Source: Filosporella fistucella
Lineage: Eukaryota > Ascomycota > Leotiomycetes > Helotiales
Direction: 5' to 3'
NCBI GenBank assembly: GCA_030077755.1
Contig: JAQJZZ010000011.1
Span: forward strand, 434,001-498,000
DNA: 64,000 nt
The position numbers and the translations under genes are program-made. Positions 1 to 14,170 of the stretch are shown one piece after another (within the stretch, counting starts at the first letter, position 1; the number at the start of each line of letters is the position of its first letter). The notes below the pieces were generated by a model that saw only the letters and a program-made list of their open reading frames with translations, searched no databases and was not told where the DNA came from.

Positions 1-1486
1 GAGCACAATTTGAGATTCGTCTGCGTAATAACAGTCAAACCACGGAACTCCTCAGAATTGAAGCGAGGGGTGCAAGCAACTGACGAATTTGGCGTTCAGT
101 CTTTGTTGACGATGGGAATACTGCTTCTTGTACTTCGCATCAAATTCTTGCAGAGTGGCAAGATAGATCATACCGTGACATTGAGAAGCAGAAGGTGATA
201 CCTCCCAGTTATCACGAAGTGTGCTTGAAGCAACTACAGGTCAGGATATGTGACCAAAGCTTCTAATCACTTATGTTCTTTTGATATGTTATTGACGTGA
301 CGTTTCTCGTTGCTAGCCACCGTTTGGTGAAGGTAATAAAGGCCCTTTCTTCTACCATAGAAAGGCTGTTTGCAATCTTGGAGGTATTGAAGAGTATCCA
401 TTGGGTTGAGGAACGACTCCATCTTGCTGTTTAGATGTTTCCAGTTATTCTTGAAGTCATGATAAAAGGCTACAAAATAGTAGAGTGCCATTTTCATTAG
501 CAGCACATTTGATCTGAACTTGTTCATCTCGCTTCAAATGTTCACTTGATAACCAAATCTACATTGAAGTCCAGATTGGAAGGTTGCAAATTCACAAAAC
601 ACCTCTCACTCAAGATCTTTGATTGCATTTTCGTTTCGTGATACTTCGGACACACTTGAAACCTCAGTCGAATCGTTCCTCAATCTCAAGAACTGATCGC
701 GGTCCTTAAAATGCTATTCAAAACATATACATGACAGTATTCTGTTTGTAAACCACCATACTCCAGAATCTGTCTTGCAACTTGCAACTTGAAGACTAAT
801 ATGACAGCGTTATGACGCATCACTATCAGCATGAAAGTCGAAACTGCCACGAGCTCAAAGCTTTTGAGCAGCTTCAATTATGACTAAACGAAAACGTACT
901 GAATTGTAAAGCGAAGAACTATAGAACTTTTCCAACGATATCTACCGCACGGCCCGAACGGAAACAACTCCCTTTTCCCAGGCCCATCTCGGTATATGTG
1001 AACAATAAGGAGGCGAATCACTTGATCGGCTGTCTCCTCCCGATGCAGTCCACTTAGAAGAAAGGTTGCGGATGTGAACTTCCGACGAAATCCAGATCTC
1101 AAGCCCTGTAAATCCACCTTGCGAGCATTGCTGAACTGAAGATGACCAAACATCTACCCAAAAGGGCATTGATTGGAACCCGAAACCATGATTCACTCCG
1201 CTGCCATCTGCCTTTTTACTCCGAACCTTTCTCGGTCCCGAAAGAAGGTCTCAAAGTCTGCAACACGATATCGGAAATAGCGTCATGGATCCAAAGATTG
1301 ACGCGAAACTCCCTGACTGCCGTCCTTCCCGCACTAGCCGCCTGATCAAGCTTCTGCCAGACAGAAGACCTAGCCTCTTTCGTCGTTGCAGATGCGCGCT
1401 TCAATGTTGGTTAAAGATGGGGGCATGTCCCTCGAGGACATGGATTTGGGGACAAGCAAATACTGCTGCAGACTCTGCGAGTAGCC
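1..1486. other. Left-edge region without a recognisable gene
   Basis: Only short open frames (under about 100 codons) occur on either strand, and none shows a domain, signal peptide or convincing splice pattern. The last 100 or so bases are probably the leader of the transporter that starts at 1487. Part of a gene lying further left could extend in here unseen. Confidence 0.5.
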
Positions 1487-3120
1487 ATGTCTACACGGCC
1501 ATCGATATCGAGTTCAGAGCGAGAACGAGAGCTGTGGGATAATGCTCCTACGCCACCAAATGACGAGGAGAATGTTCTGCCGAGGGAGAAAACAGAAAAG
1601 GGAAAGGATCCAAATATTGTTGATTGGGATGGACCAGATGATAAATTGAATCCGAGGAATTGGACGACGTTATATAAATCTTGGATCACATTTCAGTTGG
1701 GAATGTTGGCACTTGCCGCAAGCCTGGGATCGAGTATAATTGCTCCAGCGGAACCAGAAATATCAAAATATGCTGGTGTTGGTAGAGAGATTTCGGTATT
1801 AGTTATATCTCTATTTGTGTAAGCGAATCGATGCACTCTGAGAATATGGATGGAGCTGACGATGTCTAACAGTCTCGGATTTGCCTTCGGACCACTATGT
1901 TGGGCTCCACTATCAGAGATATGGGGCAGAAGGGTATCGATGTTGCCAGCTATGGTTGTTCTCGGATTATTCTCCATCGGTACAGCTGTAGCAAAGAACC
2001 CTGAAACAATATTCATTACACGATTTTTTGCTGGTATTTTTGGATCTGCTCCAGTGAGCAATGTATCAGCGGCACTGGGAGATATCTGGGCACCAAAAGC
2101 CCGTGGAACCGCTGTGACATTTTATGCAGTTGGTAAGCATCTCGAAATCTACGTACTTTTTTGGCAACATTACTGACCTCCATAGCTGTCGTCGGTGGTC
2201 CTACGCTTGGGCCAATTATAGGTGCAGCCCTGACGGTAAATCCTCATCTTGGCTGGAGATGGACAGAGTACCTCGAAGCCATTTGGGTCTTCGCAACTGT
2301 CGCATTGTCCTTCTTTGCACTGCCAGAGGTGTATGCACCAGTACTCCTCAAGCAGAAAGCACAGCGTCTACGAAAAGAAACGGGAAACCAGGCTCTGTAT
2401 CATCCCCATGAAAAGATGAAGTTGACATTCAAAACAATCATCACAAAGCACTTCTCGAGACCACTCATCATGCTTACCACCGAACCGATGGTTACTGCCA
2501 TCGCCTTTTACGCATCTTTCGTATACGGGCTACTTTATCTCACTCTTGAGGTTTTCCCAATCGTGTTTCAAGACCACAGAGGCTGGCGTCCCGTTGTTGG
2601 ATCTCTCCCATTCCTAGGCCTGTTCGTCGGTATCCTCTTCGCTGTTATTATCAACCTCGCAAACCAACCACGATATGCCCGTATCTCAGACGCAGCACAA
2701 GGTCGTCCCGTGCCAGAAGCAAGATTAGCACCTATGGCTATAGGTGGTGTCCTCTTTGCAATCGGTCTCTTCTGGTTCGGATGGACAGCTACACCATCTA
2801 TATTCTGGCTATCCCCTGTCATAGCAGCTGCGTTCATCGGTGCGGGCTTCAACATTATATTTCAGCAATGTATAAACTTTCTCGTAGACACATATGGGCT
2901 ATACGCGGCAAGTGCAGTCTCAGCCAATACCTTCCTTCGAAGTATATTTGGAGCTGGGCTACCATTAGCTGCCAGACCGATGTTCTTTAACATGGGTGTT
3001 GGGCCGGCGATGTCAGTTCTAGGCGCTGTCGCGACGGTAGCTGTACCAGTACCATTTATCTTTATGAAGTACGGGTTGACATTAAGGAGGATGTCGAAGT
3101 TCGCTCCTGTGGAGGAATAA
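1487..3120 (+). CDS. MFS multidrug-type transporter (DHA1 family)
   Basis: Exons 1487-1818, 1873-2132 and 2186-3120 join in frame to 508 residues, the usual size for a 12-helix drug:H+ antiporter of the DHA1 branch. The protein should sit in the plasma membrane and export small toxic compounds; the substrate cannot be read from sequence. The N-terminal 60 residues are hydrophilic and carry the NPRNW motif typical of this group (about 55-59), followed by the first membrane helix. The loop after helix 2 holds PLSEIWGRR (about 123-131), the family's motif A. The splice at 1818/1873 restores the conserved FVLGFAFGP stretch, which supports the model. The gene is convergent with ARG5,6 and about 1 kb away. 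No regulator gene lies beside it. Confidence 0.9.
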
Positions 3121-4142
3121 GTTATGATATATGAGAAATTAAGACATATGATCGTTTTAGCATTGAATATAACACCTTATTTATTCTATAAACTGGTGCC
3201 ATTCTCCGTGATTGGCGGCAAACATTATGAAACCTCAAATTCTGCGATTCAAGACTTAAAAAAACATAGTCTGGATGTTGTTTTTGCAAATGAAGAACAA
3301 TTCGGGAGAAGATGTCAACTGCCAAATTATTTCATTGTTTCGCCTTCTCCGTCTACCACAACGGCTGAGAAGATTCAACCCCGACCGCCTCTTGGCCGCC
3401 TCGCTGAAGGATTAAGATACTGTGAACCATTCCTTGTTTTGAACCCTCCAGGTCTGCCATAACAGCCAAGGAGACTCAACGACTCTCGCAATTTTGGCTG
3501 ACACTTGTGGAATCGAAACCTCTGATAGACCCTACCCGAGATAATTGAGAGAGTCGTCCTAATTCTATGAACACACAGCCAATATTGCTAGTGGGGCCGA
3601 ATCTTCTCATTTACTGCGGTAAATTATACAACTGACAAGAAGACCAATGAGAAAAGAGCATTTCTTGTTAGGTACGAATATTGAATAAAATCTTAACACT
3701 TCAAGTTCAATTGTTTGTGATGAAGCTCTCTCCATTCATGGGCTGAAATACGTACCATTTCTCATGCCTGGTGACCCACAGCATTGAACAGCATATTTCC
3801 AATTCAGAGAACCTCATATCTCACTTCCACCGCAAAGATCCATAAGTTTAAATATGTTCACTCAATTCCTATTGCAAGCAATATATACATGCCTAGCTTT
3901 CATCATCCGCAAAAACCCACCGCCTTGCCTTGTATTGCATAATTCCAGATATCCAGCTAGCTAAAGAACGCTATCTTTATCTTTTGCTTTACTCTGCTTT
4001 GCTTGCTGAATCAGAAATCGCGATTGGAAATCCATGACCACCTTGAAAAAATCCGACTTTTAGAAACCTATGCCTCTGAACTGTGGAGAACGTCTCTAAT
4101 CGAGTGGGATACCCTCATACTCCGCGAATCCAAGAGAGAGAT
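3121..4142. other. Intergenic region between convergent genes
   Basis: About 1 kb between the 3' ends of the transporter and ARG5,6. It is AT-rich in places, as expected for two 3' untranslated regions. A 112-codon open frame starting 4 bases after the transporter stop has no recognisable feature and is probably chance. Confidence 0.5.
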
Positions 4143-7967
<3,825 letters not shown>

Positions 7968-8946
7968 TTAATGTTTGGTAGCAACGACTAAAAGGTATTA
8001 GGCATAGAGCAGTTTTCCTCATGAAGGGCACAAACCTGCTGGTACAATGATCACAATAAGTAGGATGATTATTCCGGCGATCAAGCACATCCGCATCTTC
8101 ATATCTGCAAAACAGTCAGTCTACACCCATGACCGAAGGACCAAACTGCATACCCTTCCACCACATTTGCTTGCGAACTCTGTTTGCACCACGTCGGAAT
8201 CCTTGGGCCGATACAGCAAGGTTGTCGGTCTTATCTTGGAGGGAGTCGAGGCGTTCACCACGTTGGGAGACCTTGTTAATGTTCTCACGCATCACACCGA
8301 CGGTATCATCGATTTGCTAGAAGCAATCAAATTAGCATGTGTTCGAATAAAATCCATTGTTCCAAATAATGCAGGACCTAAACGTTCGTAATATTGGTGA
8401 TACTCGTCGAATACAGTCAGAACCACCACATGCGGATGAGGGCTTTTTGCTCTTGTAGCAATTCGATGATTTCAAGCATACGATTTATTTTGCCGGCTAG
8501 ACAGGATCGCAAGGCTCCGCTGCGTATTCAGACATTCTGCTGATGAATGTTGATGGCCCAGGATGTGAATCAAGCCGGGGCTTCTGAAACCAGCTTGCGG
8601 CATGCTTCCACGAGAATGAAGCCATCCGCCATCAACCCCTTGATAACTCCCGCTCTGCACAAATTGAAGCTCCATGATCGCTGGCATCTCTGAACTGCTT
8701 GCGTATTGAGCTTTCGATAATCATCGTCATCGTCGTGGCGCGGAGTGGTCGGCATCGCAGTATTTATCGGGCATCGCCATTTCCAATCCGACGGCGACTT
8801 GTATACTCTGGAATAAAAAGATAATAACTTACTGCTTGTAGCGCCGCTGTTCTTTGATTTCCTGGAGCAGACTGTCCACCAGCGCCGCCGGCGGCTGGCT
8901 CAGAGGGAATGTATGGATCATATGGGCGGTCTCCTGCGCTGGCCAT
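7968..8946 (-). CDS. Synaptobrevin/VAMP-like R-SNARE (Snc1/2 type)
   Basis: Exons on the minus strand 8946-8833, 8316-8154, 8104-8036 and 7987-7968 give 121 residues. The protein is a vesicle SNARE for Golgi/endosome-to-plasma-membrane fusion and pairs with syntaxin and SNAP-25 homologues at hyphal tips. After a Gly/Ala/Pro-rich N-terminus, residues about 39-95 form the R-SNARE coiled coil, with the zero-layer arginine in [10 protein letters not shown] (about R57). WWKDMKMRMC marks the membrane-proximal segment. A single C-terminal helix (about 98-117) ends in VVATKH. The last exon adds only six residues, but it supplies the typical fungal VATxH tail, which supports the four-exon model. The first intron is 516 bases, far longer than others in the window. 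Confidence 0.93.
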
Positions 8947-11178
8947 CGTGAAGGTAGAGATCGATGAGGATTGATTGTAGGAAGATATCGGTATCGCTTG
9001 CAAAGAGTGTTGGCTTTGTTGTAGGATTGTTGGTTGTGGACTGTGAGGTTGCGAGATTGATGTAGGATGAGGTGTAGCTGGCACGGAGATGGCGATGGTA
9101 GATTAGTTAGCAGGCTGGGTTTGAGGGTGGTCGGCTGGGGAAAGCGAAACAGTCTTGGACGACTCAAAGCGGTTGGTGCACGAGAATGTTTTCAATGACA
9201 CAGCGAAGAATTATTTTGTGAGAGTTTGCAATTTAGGCAATATGAATAAAGAAAGATCTATTCATAGTCGTATTGAGTGATTAAGGCTACCTTCTTGAAG
9301 ACTTACGCAATCACAAGTTTGCCATCGCCATGGCCTCATCAATTGGTGGCTGTGCTTTCCTTGGGAGCATGCCACCTTCAAGTTCTGCTCAGCTCAGATC
9401 AGATTGTGAATGGAAAGCCCTGTCTGCGCATCGTGATATTCATACCAAATTTAAATCATAGTTCAAGATCTGAACCATAATTGCACTTGTTCCTGCTTTG
9501 GGAGTCATGGAAAATTTGGGATTATTCACTCGACAATATCGTGCTGACACTAGAACGGCACTGAGCAAAGTTTCATACGAGTCAGACCATGATCACAAAC
9601 AATTCTCTGTGCGTATCATGATTCAATTGTCGACTGCTGGAGATTCAGATCTGCTTCGGTCGCTCAAAGGATTTGATCTCAATGCATATGATTGTTAGTC
9701 CTCGAACCTTCGATCCGTAATAAACCTTTCCACGACCCTAATTCCAATTGCAAGGACTGCCTGGGAAGTTTGGAGGCAATTAGCTGTTCAAGCAGTAGCC
9801 AGCCAACAATAACGACTTTCCCAGAATTGTTTCTACAGATCTCGAGGATTAGCTACTTAGACTCTGCCACCTCACAGAACTTCTGGCATGAGCTCATCCT
9901 CACTTGCCCATGAGATTTGAGTTTCTGCCAAGACTACCGGCAATTCAGATAAATGACAATTTCACATGTATGAGTCCTAAGGGAAATTTTTTGATACTGT
10001 AGTAGTAATGATGGAGCGCCTGGTAGGAACGGATGAGTGCAGAGCCTCGAAAAGAATGCCGTTCTCCAGCCTCTGTATATTCTGTCTGTCGATTGGAAAC
10101 TGTGGCGCCGATAGGTGATGACAAAAAGCCTCTTGTAATTTTCACATCTTGGTAGATATAAGGGGATTCCAAGAGCATTCGTTCGAAAGGCAAGATTCAC
10201 GACAGTCCTCGCTCCTCTCTAGCAAGGCATGAATTGCGATACTGTTGTGTAAAGATTTGAACGCCGTGGATCACTCCGACGAGTTCTGGCGATGCGATCT
10301 GGAGCCTGGTAAGATCACCGTCCACGTGACATAGGTAAATTGCGATGACAGGACCTATTCTTTTTCTACTTCGGGGGCTGACACCTCGCAATGCTGTACA
10401 TGATTATATACCTTCGTGGATCCAACAAAGAATAGAGCTCTCCCAGTCCTATCCAAACCCGTCATGATGGTTATGCAGCACTTCCTTTTGCCAAGACAGC
10501 GAGTTTGTTTGTCGCATGCGGACCAGGAAGCTTGCGTCTCTGGCGGTGTTTGTCATTGCATGACGGTGATCCGACTTCGATGAAGAGGGAAAATGTACCG
10601 TATCTGACCATGAAAATGCTTTTCTATTTCGAGTATCTTTGTTTTGATTTATGGCCTCTGTCGTATTGTCTCGTGTCTTTCAGACATTTTCCTTCACCGG
10701 TCGACTAGTATTTAATGTAGTTCGTATTCGAGCATTCTTCGGCCGTTCTTCAATTCTACCCTGCAACAGTTTGCAACTCCACACATTTGGGTGCCACCTT
10801 CCCTCTCATCATTAATACTCTATATCCCACGACACGCTCATCTTTCCTATGTTTGCCACTCCAAGTAAAGGTTCAATTTCGTCCTGCTTTCGAACTTTTA
10901 GATCTTCGTTTTGGATTTTTGGTGAAACTTCGCTCGCCGTTTTCAGACGTCACATCCCTCCACCCCACCAACTTTGGTACATTCGTTTTCAACTCAACTA
11001 CAAGCTCTCGCAACATAGCTTTTAACGGCCTCAAGCAGTGTAATATTGTTACCATTACAGACTGACTCACACCCCTTACTACAAATCTTTGATTTTCATT
11101 CTTATTACAATATTGAAACGACGTCATCAACTCCGAACTTGCCGTATTTTTATCATTGCAGAGTGACCACATCTCAGG
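8947..11178. other. Long intergenic region between divergent genes
   Basis: About 2.2 kb separating the synaptobrevin gene (leftward) from the GH76 gene (rightward); it must hold both promoters. CT-rich leader-like sequence lies just before 11179. Many short open frames are present on both strands, but none shows a domain or coherent splice pattern. Confidence 0.5.
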
Positions 11179-12649
11179 ATGAAGGTCTCAAACAGTTTGG
11201 CTCGAACAGCTTTGGGGATATTGGCTGGCAGTCAAGTCGCCCGAGCTCTAGACGTCGAATTGTCCTCGACGGGTATGTAGATGTTGGTCAGGTCTTGGTC
11301 CCAACGGCTCGGAACTGACAGGTTGCCCAGACTCTATAAAAGCTACTGCAAGAACCTTAGCATTCGACATGATGAGTTATTACACAGGCAATCGCACTGG
11401 AGATGTGCCTGGAAACCTACCAGCTCCATACTACTGGTGGGAAGCAGGGGCTATGTTCGGGGCTATGGTTGGTACGTAAATATTCCTTGGCGATTGAAGA
11501 TGATCTTTTGACATAATTCCAGACTACTGGTACTACACCGGAGATACATCATACAACGATGTCACAACACAAGCCTTGTTATTTCAAGTAGGGCCCAATC
11601 GAGATTATATGCCGCCGAATCAAACAAAAACCGAAGGCAACGATGACCAAGGATTTTGGGGATTAGCAGCTATGTCTGCTGCAGAAGTCAACTTTCCAAA
11701 CCCCCCTGCGGACCAACCACAATGGTTAGCTCTAGCCCAAGCCGTTTTCAATACACAGGCCGTACGGTGGGATACAGCAACCTGTGGTGGTGGGCTACGG
11801 TGGCAGATTTTCACGTTTAATAATGGCTACAACTACAAGAATTCTATTTCCAATGGTTGTTTCTTTAGCCTTGCAGCCAGGCTCGCAAAGTACACAGGGA
11901 ACGCTACTTATTCAGACTGGGCAGAAAAGACTTGGGATTGGATGACGAGTGTTCAACTTCTGAATGAGCAATATTACGTTTTCGATGGTTCCGACGCTAC
12001 CTTGAATTGTACCAATGCCAATCATATACAGTGGACCTATAATGCTGGAGCCTTTTTGCTTGGAGCCGCCAACATGTACAACCACACTAATGGTTCGGCA
12101 ATCTGGAAAGAGAGGTTAGATGGTATGCTGAAGGGTATTGATGTGTTCTTTCCAGACAACAACATTATGGTCGAGGTTGCTTGCGAAGACAACGGGATGT
12201 GTGATGTGGATCAACACTCCTTTAAGGCCTACCTCGCTCGGTGGATGGCCGCAACGACAAAAATGGCACCATACACATATGATACAATAATGGCCAAACT
12301 TAGACCGAGTGCACAAGCTGCAGCACAACAATGCAGCGGAGGTGACAATGGCAGGACGTGTGGTTTCAAATGGACCCAGAACACCACCTGGGATGGAAGC
12401 TACGGCGTTGGACAACAAATGGCCGCTTTAGAAGTCATTCAGAGCAATTTGATCGCTCAAGTCCAAGGACCAGTCACAAATAGTACGGGAGGTACAAGCA
12501 AGGGCGATAATAATGCCGGTACCTCATCGAATGCGAATCCATATGTCGTCTCCCCAGCGACCTCTGGGGACCGTGTGGGAGCTGGCTTCCTCACGACCGT
12601 CGTCCTAATAATATTCATCGGGACAATCTGGTGGATGATTGTGGAATAA
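11179..12649 (+). CDS. GPI-anchored endo-alpha-1,6-mannosidase-like protein, GH76 (DCW1/DFG5 family)
   Basis: Exons 11179-11272, 11331-11471 and 11523-12649 give 453 residues. Family members act at the outer plasma membrane and are thought to transfer GPI-anchored mannoproteins onto the cell wall; they are needed for wall integrity and polarised growth. The N-terminus is a signal peptide (first ~25 residues). The catalytic domain begins at [14 protein letters not shown] and carries the paired aspartates in GNDDQGFWG (about residues 119-120), the GH76 catalytic signature. Several Asn-X-Ser/Thr sites are present. The C-terminus has a Ser/Asn/Gly-rich linker, then a hydrophobic tail ([14 protein letters not shown]), as in GPI-anchored members. 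Both introns are phase 1 and restore conserved motifs. Confidence 0.95.
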
Positions 12650-13177
12650 AACACGAGTACGGACATTTGTATATATCCAAATTTCGATATACCCGCCACT
12701 GAAATTTCCTTGTAATGAATCAAGGCGCGGAATCGGTGCATGGCGTTGGCAGTAAAAAGGATTTCTTGGGCAAAGGGATAAGGCAAGGCTTGGGTATGCA
12801 TGGATCGGGGCACGGCTTCGGAGTACGATACACACGAATGGGTTCACTGTTTATGCATTGGCATCGGGACATAACGAATGGCGTACACATACAACCTGTC
12901 GATAATTGTAAATTGAAGAACGTTGAATACTCAGTCGTGCTGGTAGTCCCTCTGATCGCTTTCTCTGGGATTCATTCCTGCAAACCCTTTTGCTATACTA
13001 CATTGTTCCACCCCTCTTCGTGTCTTCGATAGCGTTGTTTCTTTCCTTCCCGTTCGCGTCTGCTATCCTCTCTCGATTGCTTCCCACTGCCTTCCTTTTC
13101 TACTCCCATGTTCCCATTCGCTCTCTGTCATCCATCTCTTCTTTTCTCCTGCACATTTTCTACATCCCCGTGCTACC
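12650..13177. other. 3' flank of the GH76 gene
   Basis: About 530 bases of 3' untranslated and intergenic sequence. The right half is strongly CT-rich on the plus strand. No gene seen. Confidence 0.45.
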
Positions 13178-13423
13178 TTATTTGCTCGCAAATGTCCTTT
13201 CGAAAACTTCTATTTGTCTCCTTGCTTCTTTGCTATACCCAGCTACGCTCTCAGGCCAAGTCACAGCTGGACCAGCCTTCATTGCCAAGTGCTCGGTAAT
13301 GTGGGGTTTAGCGTAAATATAGGCGTTTAAGCGGAGTTCTTCTTGGAGAGGTCCAGTTGACCTGGAGGTATCCCCAGAGGGAAGACGAGTTTTGTCTTGG
13401 AGAGGTGGAGATTGGGAGGACAT
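13178..13423 (-). CDS. Possible 81-residue hypothetical protein
   Basis: A minus-strand frame from ATG at 13423 encodes 81 residues, polar and without a signal peptide or membrane segment; it starts MSSQSPPLQDK and ends FERTFASK. I do not recognise the family. A TATA-like run on the same strand lies about 140 bases upstream of the ATG, and the region between is AT-rich, which is compatible with a small gene. The frame could also be chance. It lies tail to tail with the GH76 gene. Confidence 0.35.
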   Translation of the reverse strand: MSSQSPPLQDKTRLPSGDTSRSTGPLQEELRLNAYIYAKPHITEHLAMKAGPAVTWPESVAGYSKEARRQIEVFERTFASK

Positions 13424-13560
13424 CTTAGTCGAGGTGTGACTTGTGATTTCAAGTATAAAGCAAGCTGATATTTGAGAACCCAATTGAGAGATCTGAATGA
13501 CTATCGATGTAGAAAGAAGTGTGGTTCTTGCTCTAGAGTAAAACATGTGTCCTAACCCAA

Positions 13561-13570
13561 GTATATATAA
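13561..13570 (-). promoter_or_regulatory. TATA-like element upstream of the 81-codon frame
   Basis: TTATATATAC on the minus strand, about 140 bases upstream of the ATG at 13423. It is the only clear TATA-like run between that ATG and the 10-base repeat array. Function inferred from position only. Confidence 0.3.
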
Positions 13571-13660
13571 CCCCCTCCCTACCTTAGCCATTCCTGCCAG
13601 ACATCTACACAGAATTCTAATTCCGTCTTTTTACTAATTCCATCTGCTCTGTCCAAATTT

Positions 13661-13730
13661 TGCAAAATATTGCAAGATGTTGCAAGATGTTGCAAGATGT
13701 TGCAAGATGTTGCAAAATATTGCAAAATAT
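13661..13730. repeat. Minisatellite, seven 10-base units
   Basis: Seven consecutive 10-base units without gaps. Units 1, 6 and 7 are TGCAAAATAT and units 2 to 5 are TGCAAGATGT. The arrangement of two variants (outer and inner) suggests expansion from the middle. It lies in intergenic DNA about 90 bases from the TATA-like run. Confidence 0.95.
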
Positions 13731-14170
13731 TTAACTCAGAAGTACATCACGTGCGCAATCACTTTGATTTGAGGATTTCACAGTTTTGCACAAATGTGTA
13801 ATTATCCCTGTCACATCTCCACCAACCCAGCTTCAGCCTCAGCCTCGTTGCTTTCAACGACGACCCATCTCAAAATGTTGTTTCATTATTCACAAAAAAT
13901 CAAATACCGAAGCAGATTTGGCGGGTGAAGAAAGTTGCAACTCTAAGGTTCGGGCGGCGATCATACGAATCGAGCAATGCCGGTTCTCGACGACTGGATG
14001 AAGCTAGCCATATAACAGCTACTGAGCCTTACCGTCCACATCATCCAGGGAAGCAACGAAATATGCCTAGATTAGCTACGTGTTGCCACTCTTCTCCAGA
14101 TTACCCCAGCCTGTTAGGCTATCAGGGAAAATAAGAAAATATGAGTTACCACAAACCTGGAATATCTTGA

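Noticed and set aside
3124..3462. 112-codon frame just after the transporter stop
   Set aside because: It begins 4 bases after the stop, has no recognisable domain or signals, and fits 3' untranslated sequence.
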